Position numbers and translations under genes: made by a program. From the NCBI RefSeq assembly GCF_000317065.1, contig NC_019701.1, positions 620,001 to 684,000 of the forward strand: a DNA stretch of 64,000 bases, in the 5' to 3' direction. Below, piece after piece: positions 54,511 through 63,898 of this stretch (position 1 is the first letter of the stretch; each line of letters opens with the position of its first letter). Source of the DNA: Pseudanabaena sp. PCC 7367 (lineage in GTDB: Bacteria > Cyanobacteriota > Cyanobacteriia > Pseudanabaenales > Pseudanabaenaceae). The notes beneath the pieces were generated by a model that saw nothing but the letters and a program-made list of their open reading frames with translations, made no database searches and was not told the origin of the DNA.

Positions 54511-56943
54511 ATGAACCCCCTTTTAAAAAAGCTCCTAGCTCCACGCCGAATGGAGTACTTGCTCCTCGATCAAAATTTAGTTATTCAAGAAGCTTCATAC
54601 GGTGTTGAGCGCTTTTCTGAACCCCACGAGAATACTCTGGTGGGGCAGGATGTGCGTATGGGTTTTCCAGAGCTATTTGGCCTAGAAAGCACCTTGCAGG
54701 AAATTTTACAGGGGCAAATTAGCAACTTTGAGCTAAAAGGCATTGGGCGATTTACCGAGGAGCAACCTAAGCTTTATTTTGATCTTTATATCGTTTCTGA
54801 TCCCGAACCAGAGAACGATCGGATTAAGCTGGTAATTTTCTTTGAGGATGTCACCGAAAGGATGGTGATGGAGCAAAATCTGTCCCAACGGAACAAAGAA
54901 ACTACACTCCTGCTTGATGCCCTGACCACAGCAAAAGATTACCTTGATAAAATCATCACTTCGATCGCCGATGCCTTGATTGTGACCACCGAAACCGGCA
55001 TCATCAAGAGCCTCAACCCCAGTGCCGAAGACTTATTTGGTTATGAAGAAGCTGAGCTAACTAACCAACCAATTGGTACTTTAATCGACTCACGTAGCTT
55101 TATTAACACTGTTCACCAACGCAATCAGAAAAGCAGCGATCGGCGTGGACAGGGGCAGTTACTCAGCGGTGAAGAGGTAATTTGCAAAACCAAATCTGGG
55201 CAGAAAGTGCCGGTAGCTTTTTCCTGCTCGTCAATTCGTGCCACTAGCAAAAATGGCCGCGACATCGTTTATATTGGCCGCGATATTACTAAGCGTAAAC
55301 AGGCAGAAGAAAGATTAAGGGTTGCCCAGCAACAGGCTGAACAGGCTTCCCAGGCTAAAAGTCTATTTTTGGCCAATATGAGTCATGAAATCCGCACACC
55401 GATGAATGCGGTGCTGGGAATGACGGAACTAATGCTGGGCACTGATTTAACCCCAGAGCAATTTGACTTTGTCGAAAATATTCGGATCAGTGGTGATTCA
55501 CTGTTAAATTTAATTAACGAAATCCTTGACCTCTCTAAGCTAGAGGCAGGGGAAATGCAACTGGAGCGCCTATCTTTTGATCTGGTGTCCTGCGTGGAAG
55601 AGGTAGCAACCTTGCTGGCAGCCCAGGCTCACAACAAAGGCTTAGAAATTACCACCTTGATCGATCCAGCGATCCCTTGGCGGGTATCGGGGGATAGTGC
55701 ACGATTGCGCCAGATCCTGACTAATTTATTGGGTAATGCAATTAAGTTTACCAATGCTGGCGAAGTGGCGATCGAGGTGAATATCCTCTCGCAACAACAC
55801 GATTTAATCAAACTAGCATTTGCAGTAATTGATACGGGCATTGGCATTTCCCAGCCCAACCAGGACAAACTATTTATGCCATTTTCCCAGGTCGATGCTT
55901 CAACCACCAGGCGCTATGGTGGCACTGGATTGGGGCTGGCAATCTGTAAGCAATTGGTTCATTTAATGGGAGGTGAAATCGGCGTGGAAAGTGAGCTTGG
56001 CGAGGGAACCAGGTTCTGGTTCAATTTACCCTTTGATCTGCACCAGGCAGCCCAACCAGATTTTAATCAGTTGTCGTTTATCCTGCATTCTTCACTAGCC
56101 GGTAAGCGCTTTCTGGTGGTGGATGATAACGCCAATAGCCGCCAGGCGATCGTGCGGCAGGCTGCCAACTGGGATGTGGTGGTGGCAGAAGCAGACAATG
56201 GCGGCTCAGCCTTGGCCATGCTTCGGGAGTCGGTGCAAACGGAGGCTACTTATGATCTGGTGCTGATCGATAGCGTACTGGGTGATATGAGTGGTCTGGA
56301 TTTAGCGGCGCAAATCAAAGCTGAAGAGGCTCTTAGTAATTTACAGCTAGTGTTTATAACCAGAAGTAATCAAGGTAGTTTGGCGCGATTGGCGCTCGAT
56401 CGCTATTTTGCTGACCACATGACCAAACCAGTTAAGCTGAGCAAGCTAGCGGAAACACTCAGGCATGTTTTAAATCTTGATTTAGATCCTACCCTTTCGG
56501 AGATTCTACCCGCAGCAGAAGTAAAGCGGCAACAGCAACGCACCAATCTAAAAATTTTGTTAGCCGAGGATAACCTGGTCAATCAAAAGGTGGCACTAAA
56601 AATGCTTGAGAAATTGGGCTATAAGGCTGATGTAGCCCAGAATGGCCAGCAGGTATTGCAATTGATGGCTCGCACTAACTATGACTTGATCCTAATGGAT
56701 TGCCAAATGCCGCTCCTGGATGGTTATGCGACGACTCAAGAAATTCGCAATCGGGAAGGAGAAAATCGCCATACGGTGATTGTGGCCATGACCGCCAACG
56801 CAATGAAAGAAGATCGCCAGAAATGCCTGGATGCTGGTATGGATGACTATATCAGTAAGCCCGTTAGTAAAAAGGATATTCAAGACATTCTGGATGAATG
56901 GAGCAGTATGATTACGCCATTGGATCAATTGGAATCAGATTAA
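54511..56943 (+). CDS. Hybrid histidine kinase with two receiver domains
   Basis: 810 residues from the ATG at 54511. An upstream in-frame TTG (54499) is unlikely, because the paralogous cyclase starts at the same point (MNPLLKK versus MNPVLKK). The sensor module (about 1-85) and following PAC/PAS region (about 110-265) match the cyclase. HisKA has the phosphorylated His near 292 in LANMSHEIRTPMNAVLGMTE. HATPase_c is at about 390-505 (NLLGNAIKFTN, DTGIGISQ, GTGLGLAICKQL). Receiver 1 starts FLVVDDNANSRQ, with Asp in LVLIDSVLGDMSG near 586. Receiver 2 starts ILLAEDNLVNQKVAL, with Asp in LILMDCQMPLLDG near 729. There is no Hpt domain, so a separate phosphotransfer protein or response regulator is needed. 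Gap to the cyclase gene: about 237 bp. Confidence 0.93.
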   Translation: MNPLLKKLLAPRRMEYLLLDQNLVIQEASYGVERFSEPHENTLVGQDVRMGFPELFGLESTLQEILQGQISNFELKGIGRFTEEQPKLYFDLYIVSDPEPENDRIKLVIFFEDVTERMVMEQNLSQRNKETTLLLDALTTAKDYLDKIITSIADALIVTTETGIIKSLNPSAEDLFGYEEAELTNQPIGTLIDSRSFINTVHQRNQKSSDRRGQGQLLSGEEVICKTKSGQKVPVAFSCSSIRATSKNGRDIVYIGRDITKRKQAEERLRVAQQQAEQASQAKSLFLANMSHEIRTPMNAVLGMTELMLGTDLTPEQFDFVENIRISGDSLLNLINEILDLSKLEAGEMQLERLSFDLVSCVEEVATLLAAQAHNKGLEITTLIDPAIPWRVSGDSARLRQILTNLLGNAIKFTNAGEVAIEVNILSQQHDLIKLAFAVIDTGIGISQPNQDKLFMPFSQVDASTTRRYGGTGLGLAICKQLVHLMGGEIGVESELGEGTRFWFNLPFDLHQAAQPDFNQLSFILHSSLAGKRFLVVDDNANSRQAIVRQAANWDVVVAEADNGGSALAMLRESVQTEATYDLVLIDSVLGDMSGLDLAAQIKAEEALSNLQLVFITRSNQGSLARLALDRYFADHMTKPVKLSKLAETLRHVLNLDLDPTLSEILPAAEVKRQQQRTNLKILLAEDNLVNQKVALKMLEKLGYKADVAQNGQQVLQLMARTNYDLILMDCQMPLLDGYATTQEIRNREGENRHTVIVAMTANAMKEDRQKCLDAGMDDYISKPVSKKDIQDILDEWSSMITPLDQLESD

Positions 56944-57161
56944 ATTAAGAAATAAAGTGGCTTTTGGTTAGTTCACCTGGTGGTGATGTGAGACTGGTAA
57001 AAACGCGATCAAATATCTTGGATATTTCCTACGCATGGTTCTAAAGCAGATAAGATCTTGAATAGACGTATTGCCTTAATGTTCAGATATTGGCTGGAAT
57101 CCTGATTCCCCTACAATATTGGACTTTTGCAAGAGTTCGCATAAATAAGTAGAGAGCAATC

Positions 57162-58118
57162 ATGCTAATCAAAATTAAGCCAGGCTGGTTTTTGCCCGAA
57201 CATGAAGCTACGCCTGAATCGGTTTTCAGCAATCGTCGTCAATTTATCAAAAAGCTGGGATTAGCCAGTATTAGTGGTGCTGCCCTACTCAGTGGTTGTG
57301 GCAAAATTCAACAGGAGCAGGTACGCCAGAACCTGGAAGCAGCAAACTTGCGGGGATTGAGTTTTACCCCCAACCCCAAATTCACCCTCGATCGCCCCCT
57401 TACCTCTGAGTCGGTGGCAGCTACTTATAATAATTTCTATGAATTCAGCAGCGGCAAGGAAGTTTGGCGCAATGTGGGCTCCTTTAATCCGCACCCCTGG
57501 TCAGTAGAAATCAGTGGCATGGTCAATAATCCCCAAACCCTGGCGATCGAAGACCTGCTGGCAAAAATGCCCTTAGAAGAACGGCTCTATCGCCACCGTT
57601 GTGTAGAAGCCTGGGCGATGGCGGTTCCTTGGATCGGCTTTCCACTGCAAGCTATGATCACTCAAGCTGATCCGAAACCTGCGGCTAAATATGTTAAATT
57701 CTCAACTTTCTATCGCCCCAATGAAGCACCGTTACAAAGTAAAGGCTATCCCTGGCCATATACAGAAGGCTTGACGATCGAGGAAGCCGCCAACGAACTC
57801 ACCTTTGTGGCAGTTGGCATTTATGGCCACGAATTACCCAAACAACATGGTGCGCCGATTCGGTTGGTGCTGCCCTGGAAGTATGGCTTCAAGAGTATTA
57901 AGTCGATCGATAAAATTGAATTTACTGACCAAAAACCAGCTACTTTTTGGAATACCCTGGTGCCGTCTGAATATGGCTTTGAGGCTAATGTAAACCCGAA
58001 TATTCCCCACCCCCGTTGGTCACAGGCCACGGAACGGATGATCAGCACGGGCGATCGGCGTAAAACCTTGCTCTACAATGGTTATGGCGAATATGTTGCT
58101 GATTTATATAATATTTAA
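57162..58118 (+). CDS. msrP: Molybdoenzyme MsrP (protein-methionine-sulfoxide reductase, YedY-type)
   Basis: 318 residues. The twin-arginine motif SNRRQFIKKLG (Arg25-Arg26) is followed by a lipobox LLSGC at Cys46, so it may be a Tat-exported lipoprotein. The sulfite-oxidase-like fold includes the molybdenum-ligating Cys147 in RHRCVEAWAMAVPWIGF, and TFYRPNEAPLQSKGYPWPYT and YGHELPKQHGAPIRLVLPWK contact the molybdopterin. It reduces methionine sulfoxide in periplasmic proteins. The usual haem-binding membrane partner MsrQ is not next to it. It is a single gene after the signalling cluster. Confidence 0.93.
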   Translation: MLIKIKPGWFLPEHEATPESVFSNRRQFIKKLGLASISGAALLSGCGKIQQEQVRQNLEAANLRGLSFTPNPKFTLDRPLTSESVAATYNNFYEFSSGKEVWRNVGSFNPHPWSVEISGMVNNPQTLAIEDLLAKMPLEERLYRHRCVEAWAMAVPWIGFPLQAMITQADPKPAAKYVKFSTFYRPNEAPLQSKGYPWPYTEGLTIEEAANELTFVAVGIYGHELPKQHGAPIRLVLPWKYGFKSIKSIDKIEFTDQKPATFWNTLVPSEYGFEANVNPNIPHPRWSQATERMISTGDRRKTLLYNGYGEYVADLYNI

Positions 58119-58795
58119 ATCTGCTCTTAAATATGCTCTTAAAATATAATTTGAAGCAGGCATAGATAGGCGCTTGTGTTCAGGTGTATCTAGAAAAGCC
58201 CTAAATACAAATATATAAAATATAAATATAAATATAAATATATCTGAGACACAGCAACACTATCTATGCAAAAGAACCTAGTTAAGCAATCCCCAGTTAA
58301 ATGAAGTAGAGGTTAGGGATAGAAGAATTGCTAGTTAGAGCTTGGTTTAAGTTGTGGTGCATGCGCACGTTATCCAAACGCATAACTTGCACTTCTTAAC
58401 CATTACTCTATCTGAGATGATCCTGGCTATGCAGATTAAACTTCTAATCCTGCTTACTTCTAGGGCTTGAATTTTTTATATTGCTCTGGCGCTGAATCCG
58501 TGTAATCGGCTTTGCAATAGTTGGGCTATTTGCGATCGCGTCAATAATATCAATAATTCAGAGATTGTCCAAAGATTAACCAGTATGACCACCACAGGAG
58601 TTATCCATGATCGTCATACAGGCTATCACAACATGGTTTACGGATTTTGGTTGAGTTACCACCATCTAAAATAAAAAGGCGCGGGGAATTAACTTAAGTA
58701 CAATTAGATTGAAAGAAGTGATCGATACATGACATATCTTCAAATCTTCAAACCGCAGTAGCACTTTAATTAAGTTAAGCCTTAACTATTAACCT
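58119..58795. other. Intergenic region, AT-rich
   Basis: This 677-bp spacer lies between the convergent msrP and OmpR-type regulator genes. It contains an (AAATAT)n tract near 58200-58245 and a 28-codon frame at 58585 (MTTTGVIHDRHTGYHNMVYG) that looks like chance. A 15-bp match (ATTAACTTAAGTACA at 58688) to the left boundary of the IS4-type element is present without the rest of its end. Confidence 0.6.
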
Positions 58796-59515
58796 CTAGA
58801 CCTTAGCGGCAACCTTTTCAGTTGGTTTATCGGAATTGCGCTTCAAGCGATAACCAACACTATGGATGGTTTCGATCAAATCAGGCGGAGCACCTGCAGC
58901 TTTCAGCTTGTTGCGCAAACTCTTGATATTGGTGTTGATCGTATCTTCTTTTGGGGGATCATCCAAAGACCACACATGCTCAACAATGACATGGCGACGG
59001 AGCACATTATAACCATGTCTGAGCAGGAGTTCCAGGATGCCAAACTCTTTGGGAGTTAAAGAAATGACACGATCTTGGTAGGTTACCTCATAGACATTGA
59101 GATCGACCTGGAGATCGCCCCACCGCAACACCATCGGGATCGGCGCATTGACTCGGCGCATGAGGGCACGCACCCGCGCTAACATTTCTGGCAAATCGAT
59201 CGGCTTGACAATATAATCATCAGCGCCAGCATCTAAGCCAGTAATTTTGTCGGTGCTGGTATCACGGGCGGTCATCATGATGATCGGAATATCCGTATCC
59301 TCTGATCGCATCCGCTTACACAGCTCGATCCCATCAATTTTGGGCAACATCACATCTAGTAACACCAGATTAAAGTCACCCCTTTTGAACTGCTCGAGTC
59401 CAGCTTCGCCATCATCTGCAACTGTAACTAGACAATGATTGTCTGTTAGAAATTCAGTCACAGTATCAGCTAGTGGAGCATCGTCTTCAACTAGGAGAAT
59501 TTTCATATTACGCAT
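58796..59515 (-). CDS. OmpR/PhoB-family response regulator
   Basis: 239 residues (or 236 from the second Met, MKILLVEDD). The receiver domain has acidic pair Asp11-Asp12, phospho-acceptor Asp54 in NLVLLDVMLPKIDG, Thr in IIMMTARDTSTD and Lys in DYIVKPIDLPEML. The winged-helix DNA-binding domain (about 130-230) is of the OmpR type: VISLTPKEFGILELLLRHGY, VLRRHVIVEHVWSLDDPPKE and INTNIKSLRNKLKAAG. Phosphorylation would dimerise it and switch target promoters. No kinase gene is adjacent on the same strand; the large REC-type kinase lies about 890 bp away on the other strand. It is similar to RppA/NrsR-type regulators of cyanobacteria. Confidence 0.93.
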   Translation of the reverse strand: MRNMKILLVEDDAPLADTVTEFLTDNHCLVTVADDGEAGLEQFKRGDFNLVLLDVMLPKIDGIELCKRMRSEDTDIPIIMMTARDTSTDKITGLDAGADDYIVKPIDLPEMLARVRALMRRVNAPIPMVLRWGDLQVDLNVYEVTYQDRVISLTPKEFGILELLLRHGYNVLRRHVIVEHVWSLDDPPKEDTINTNIKSLRNKLKAAGAPPDLIETIHSVGYRLKRNSDKPTEKVAAKV

Positions 59516-60409
59516 TTGTCACTAGTAATCAACTTGAAAGTACACAATGAATCACATCTTCGCCACGATCCTATGGCTAAACCATAGAAAACATGCATAA
59601 GTTATTATAGATGGTAATTATAGGCAAATAACATATAAATATAAATAAGGTTAGGAAATCAAGCAAGCTTAATAATTAATAAATATTTGTAAAATAAATC
59701 GAGTGCAAAAATAAGCAAGGTGTATATTGTCTTAGTTTTATATGAACAAACTAAATCTCTAGGCCATTGCTTGTTGAGTAGGCGATCGCTCCAACCAATA
59801 ATTCTTGATAATTATTTAGGGCGATTTATTTAAGACTGAGCTAAGATCTAAATTAGGACAGCTTCAGCATATTGTTTGCCCTCCTGTTTGCTGAAATGTT
59901 CAATAGCTCTGGTTTAGATTTTTAAGACGCTTAGATTCTTATAGCCTAATCTGATTTGCAATGCTGATAACCATTGGTTTCAGTAGTTTCAACTAAATGC
60001 AATCGCAGCCTTTGGGGTAATTAGCACCAAAATCAAGTGGGGTTCAGTTTTTTAGTTGCACACCACATTAACATACAAGCTTTAGGCTAAAGTGCTGCAA
60101 AATTCTAGCATAAACTTTGTTAGATCAGCTTTTTAGATCTGCACAGCATCTTGAAAATTACTGGTTTGAGCCTGAGTGGAGGAACTAGTCTGTCGAAAAT
60201 GGTGGCGATCGACTTAAACCAATTGGCTGTTAGGATAATCGTAATTATGTGCCAAAAAATCCTGCGATTGGATGAATTGGCAGCTTGGGGCAGCTTAAGT
60301 ATTTGGCTAAGCTACGGATTCCAACTCAATTTAAAATCAATTTAGTGGACTACCCATTGCTGCCGATCAGTTACCTTTAACTTAATCAAAGAGCATAGTT
60401 TTAGAGAAT
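59516..60409. other. Intergenic region between divergent response regulator and kinase genes
   Basis: This 894-bp AT-rich region has no recognisable gene. The only longer frame (TTG at 60151, 64 codons) has no ribosome-binding site and no family. It must hold the promoters of both regulators. Confidence 0.55.
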
Positions 60410-63400
60410 ATGGTTGCAGATGCCGAGCCGAAGAGAATTCTGATCGTAGAGGATCAAGGGGCGATCGCCCTGAATATTTGCGATCGGCTCAGGGAAATTG
60501 GTTATCAGGTGGTGGCGATCGTTTCTTCGGGGGAAAAGGCGATCGCCGCCGTGCAAGAGATGTCGATCGATCTGGTGTTGATGGATATTGAAATGGCTAA
60601 TGGTCTGGATGGGATTCATGCAGCCAAAAGAATTCGAGAGATCGCCGAACTGCCAGTGGTTTTTCTGACTGCCCACAGCGATCGACATACCATTGAGAAA
60701 GCCAAGCATACCGGAGCCTATGGTTATGTCACTAAACCGTTTCAAGCCCATGAGCTGCTGTCTACAATTGAAACGGCCTTAGCCCGTCACCAGCTCGATC
60801 GGCAGACCTGGCAGCGAGAACAATGGTTGGTGACCACCCTCGGTAGTATTAGCGAAGGGGTAATCACCACAGACCTGGCTGGACTGGTTACCTACATTAA
60901 TCCCAGAGCCGTAAAATTCACTGGTTATAGTCATGCTTTTGCCAAGGGACGGCCAATCGGCCAGATTCTCAAGGTGGTTGGCGCAGAGCAAAATACGGTA
61001 AATTTGTTGGCTGGTGTTGGCGATCGCCCTTTGGGTAACCGGAGTGGCATTGATGAACTAATGGCTCAAATTGAACCAGTGGTTAAGACCAAGCCGTTAT
61101 ATCTAGTCGATCGCAGCGATCGTCAATTGTTGCCGATTGAAATTAACGTCACCCCAATTAGAACTAATCAAGCCAGAATTAATGGCGTAGTTTTTGTCCT
61201 GCATGATGTCAGCAGCCATCTGGAAATAGAAGTTAACTTGCGCAAACTGATCGATGCCAAAACCGCTGATATTCGTGATGCCAACTATAAGCTGGTGGCG
61301 GAAATTAGTGAGAAGCGGCGGGTGCAAGAAATTCTATTTCAGCATCTCGAACGACTAGAGAATCTTTATCAAATGGTGTTTGCCCTGGGGCACGCCAGTG
61401 ATTCACAGCAAATTTATACGGCGGCTCTGACCGGAATGCAAGATATTCTGGGGGTCTCGCGGGCATCGCTGATGATTGCCGCTCCCAATGGCGATCTTCA
61501 ATTTGGTGCATCTCAGGGGCTCGATCGCCAACAGGAACAAACCCTATTGCAATTATTAACACCGCACCCACCCGAATTTGCCGTTGCTGGTAATTTTACG
61601 CCTGGTTCTAGGGGCTCTAGGGACTCTAGGGGCTCCAGGGTACAGACTCAATCAGATGATACCGAGTTTTTGCTCGAATGTGTTGAGCCTGAGGCTGGTA
61701 ATTGTGGCAATAGCAATCAAGCAAACCAAGCTCAAATATGGTCACAATTAAACATTGGCGCGATCGCCTCATTTAGTTTGATCCACCAGAACAAGCTCTT
61801 GGGCAGAATTCTGGTTTATTATCAACAACCACCAGAATTAAAAGAAGAAGAAGTTCAATTGGGCAAAACGGCAGCTAATTTCATTGCCATGGCGATCGCC
61901 CGCACCAACGCAGTCGCAGAATTAAGCCAGAGTGAAGCCAAATTTCGTTCGATCTATAACCAGGCAGCGGTGGGCATCTCCTACCATGACTTAGCTGGTA
62001 ATTTTGAGTTGGTCAACCAGAGCCTTTGCCAGATTTTAGGCTATAGCCGACAAGAGCTATTGGGGCAGAGTTTGGCTAAGTTTATTCATCAAGAGGACTT
62101 TGCTATTTATGAGGTCTATGCCAGCGATCTGCAACGGGGACAGCTTGAGCAAAATACCTTCACGATGGAAAGTCGGTTTATCACCAAGTCAGAGCAAGTG
62201 ATCTGGTGTAATCTGACCATGTCCTTACTGCGATCGCCCCAGGGAACACCAGAAAAGGTGGTGGGGATTGTTGAAGATATTAGTGCGCGCAAATTAGTAG
62301 AAGCAACGATCCGCGAGCGGATGGCTGTGGTTACCCATGCGCCAGTGGTGCTGTGGAAAACTGACCAAAATGGCATAATTACCCTTTCAGAAGGTAAGGG
62401 GCTGGCACAATTTGGCTATCAACCTGGCGAATTAGAAGGGGTTTCGATCGATAGCCTTGAGCCAAGATTTCCCGCAGTGATTGCTCAAACTAAGTTCACC
62501 CTGCGCACTGGTCAACCCTTTGATATTGCCCTTGAACATGATGACTACATTTTTAAATATTCAGGGGAGCCAACCTTTGATAATGCCGGCAAAGTAAACG
62601 GCATGATCGGCGTGGCCGTGGACATTAGCGATCGCATTCACGCCGAGAAAGCCCAAAATGACCTGGAGAAAGAAAAGCAGCTTAGCCAAACCCGAATCCA
62701 GTTCTTCTCAATGGCTTCCCATGAATTCCGCACGCCTCTAGCTACGATCCTGGGCACTACGCAAATATTGGAAACCGCTAGCACCCAAATTCCACCGGAA
62801 AAGCTCCAGCGCAATGTGAGTCGGATTAGAAATTCAGCAAATCAGATCAATCGCCTGCTCACCGACATTCTCACGATCAATCGCGCTGAAACGGGCAGGC
62901 TGGAATTCACGCCCCAACCGATCGACCTGCTCAACTTCTGCCAGCATTTGGTTGAAGAAATTCAAATTGGCGTGGGCATTGAACATCACATAAAATTCGA
63001 CCGAGAACATTGGCAGGCTAGCGATGATACGGCGGCCAGAATTAAAGTATTGGCGGACGAACAACTATTACTTTCTATTCTGAATAACTTGTTATCCAAT
63101 GCGGTGAAATATTCCCCCCCTGGCAGCACCGTTACACTCAAGCTCAGTCAGTCAGCGATCGCCCCAGAGGCTCAATTAGCTCTGTCAAAGCAAGTAGAGC
63201 GATCGGCTTTAACCAATAATTCATCCACTGCTCCTGAAGCTACCCTAGATGATTCTGAATATGACTATTGGGCTGTTTTCCAGGTAGGCGATCAAGGGCG
63301 GGGCATTTCGCCAGAAGATCAAGCACAACTCTTCGAGGTGTTCTTTCGAGGCAAAAACGTCGATCGGATTGTGGGCTCTGGAATCGGACTTACGGTAGTC

Positions 63401-63532
63401 AAGAAATGTGTAGATATTCACAACGGCGAAATCAGCGTTCAAAGTGGGTTAGGGCAAGGAACTGCTTTTACAGTTAGAATTCCGGTTAAAGAAGTTACAC
63501 CTAACTTGAGTAGCGTGCAATCAAATGCATAA
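60410..63532 (+). CDS. Multi-sensor histidine kinase with N-terminal receiver domain
   Basis: 1040 residues. A REC domain comes first (about 8-130: ILIVEDQGAIALNICDRLRE, phospho-Asp59 in LVLMDIEMANGLDG, Lys in GYVTKPFQAHELLS). PAS domain 1 is at about 145-290 (ISEGVITTDLAGLVTYINPR), then a coiled linker, a GAF-like region at about 320-510 with a short GSRGSRDSRGSR insert, PAS 2 at about 515-630 (SIYNQAAVGISYHDLAGNFE) and PAS 3 at about 635-755 (PVVLWKTDQNGIITLSEGKG). HisKA has the active His near 771 in MASHEFRTPLATILGTTQI, and HATPase_c is at about 875-1030 (LNNLLSNAVKYSP, DQGRGISPEDQ, GSGIGLTVVKKCV). It is soluble. The N-terminal receiver suggests it is itself a target in a phosphorelay. 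Confidence 0.93.
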   Translation: MVADAEPKRILIVEDQGAIALNICDRLREIGYQVVAIVSSGEKAIAAVQEMSIDLVLMDIEMANGLDGIHAAKRIREIAELPVVFLTAHSDRHTIEKAKHTGAYGYVTKPFQAHELLSTIETALARHQLDRQTWQREQWLVTTLGSISEGVITTDLAGLVTYINPRAVKFTGYSHAFAKGRPIGQILKVVGAEQNTVNLLAGVGDRPLGNRSGIDELMAQIEPVVKTKPLYLVDRSDRQLLPIEINVTPIRTNQARINGVVFVLHDVSSHLEIEVNLRKLIDAKTADIRDANYKLVAEISEKRRVQEILFQHLERLENLYQMVFALGHASDSQQIYTAALTGMQDILGVSRASLMIAAPNGDLQFGASQGLDRQQEQTLLQLLTPHPPEFAVAGNFTPGSRGSRDSRGSRVQTQSDDTEFLLECVEPEAGNCGNSNQANQAQIWSQLNIGAIASFSLIHQNKLLGRILVYYQQPPELKEEEVQLGKTAANFIAMAIARTNAVAELSQSEAKFRSIYNQAAVGISYHDLAGNFELVNQSLCQILGYSRQELLGQSLAKFIHQEDFAIYEVYASDLQRGQLEQNTFTMESRFITKSEQVIWCNLTMSLLRSPQGTPEKVVGIVEDISARKLVEATIRERMAVVTHAPVVLWKTDQNGIITLSEGKGLAQFGYQPGELEGVSIDSLEPRFPAVIAQTKFTLRTGQPFDIALEHDDYIFKYSGEPTFDNAGKVNGMIGVAVDISDRIHAEKAQNDLEKEKQLSQTRIQFFSMASHEFRTPLATILGTTQILETASTQIPPEKLQRNVSRIRNSANQINRLLTDILTINRAETGRLEFTPQPIDLLNFCQHLVEEIQIGVGIEHHIKFDREHWQASDDTAARIKVLADEQLLLSILNNLLSNAVKYSPPGSTVTLKLSQSAIAPEAQLALSKQVERSALTNNSSTAPEATLDDSEYDYWAVFQVGDQGRGISPEDQAQLFEVFFRGKNVDRIVGSGIGLTVVKKCVDIHNGEISVQSGLGQGTAFTVRIPVKEVTPNLSSVQSNA

Positions 63533-63898
63533 TCATGATTTATGTTTGTTGATCATCTTAAACACTTCATCCCTGACCTGGTTCAAGCTTATTCGCAAAA
63601 AGATCGGTTTAGCTTAAACGAATGTTAATCGCAATGCAAAAATTGCTTGGTTCAAAAAAGCTCGCTCTATAATTCTTCTCTGGCAAGCATCATACTATTG
63701 CATTCATGCAAGTTATGTTGATGCTTCCCGATGAGATGTCTTAGCTGAGACATTCACCTAAATCGCCTTACATTATGCGCTCTGAATCTAATGTATATTT
63801 CGAGATAACCTTGCTGCGACATCTTGTTGATTTGTAAGCTGGCTAAGGCAGAGAATTACGACTAGTTATTTAGAATTACGAAACCTTTCGAGGTAAAT
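63533..63898. other. Intergenic region upstream of the permease gene
   Basis: This 366-bp AT-rich region includes TATAAT at 63668-63673 with TTGCTT 19 bp before it, a weak candidate promoter. A 10-bp direct repeat AGAATTACGA at 63852-63861 and 63872-63881, 20 bp apart, lies just ahead of the permease ribosome-binding site and could be a regulator site. Confidence 0.4.

Noticed and set aside
58688-58702. Second end of the IS4-type element (15-bp match ATTAACTTAAGTACA)
   Set aside because: The diagnostic GGACAAAAAA part does not follow, and part of the match is target sequence and a palindrome; chance is likely.
60151-60345. 64-codon frame starting with TTG
   Set aside because: No start signal or known motif; it lies in the promoter region of the large kinase.
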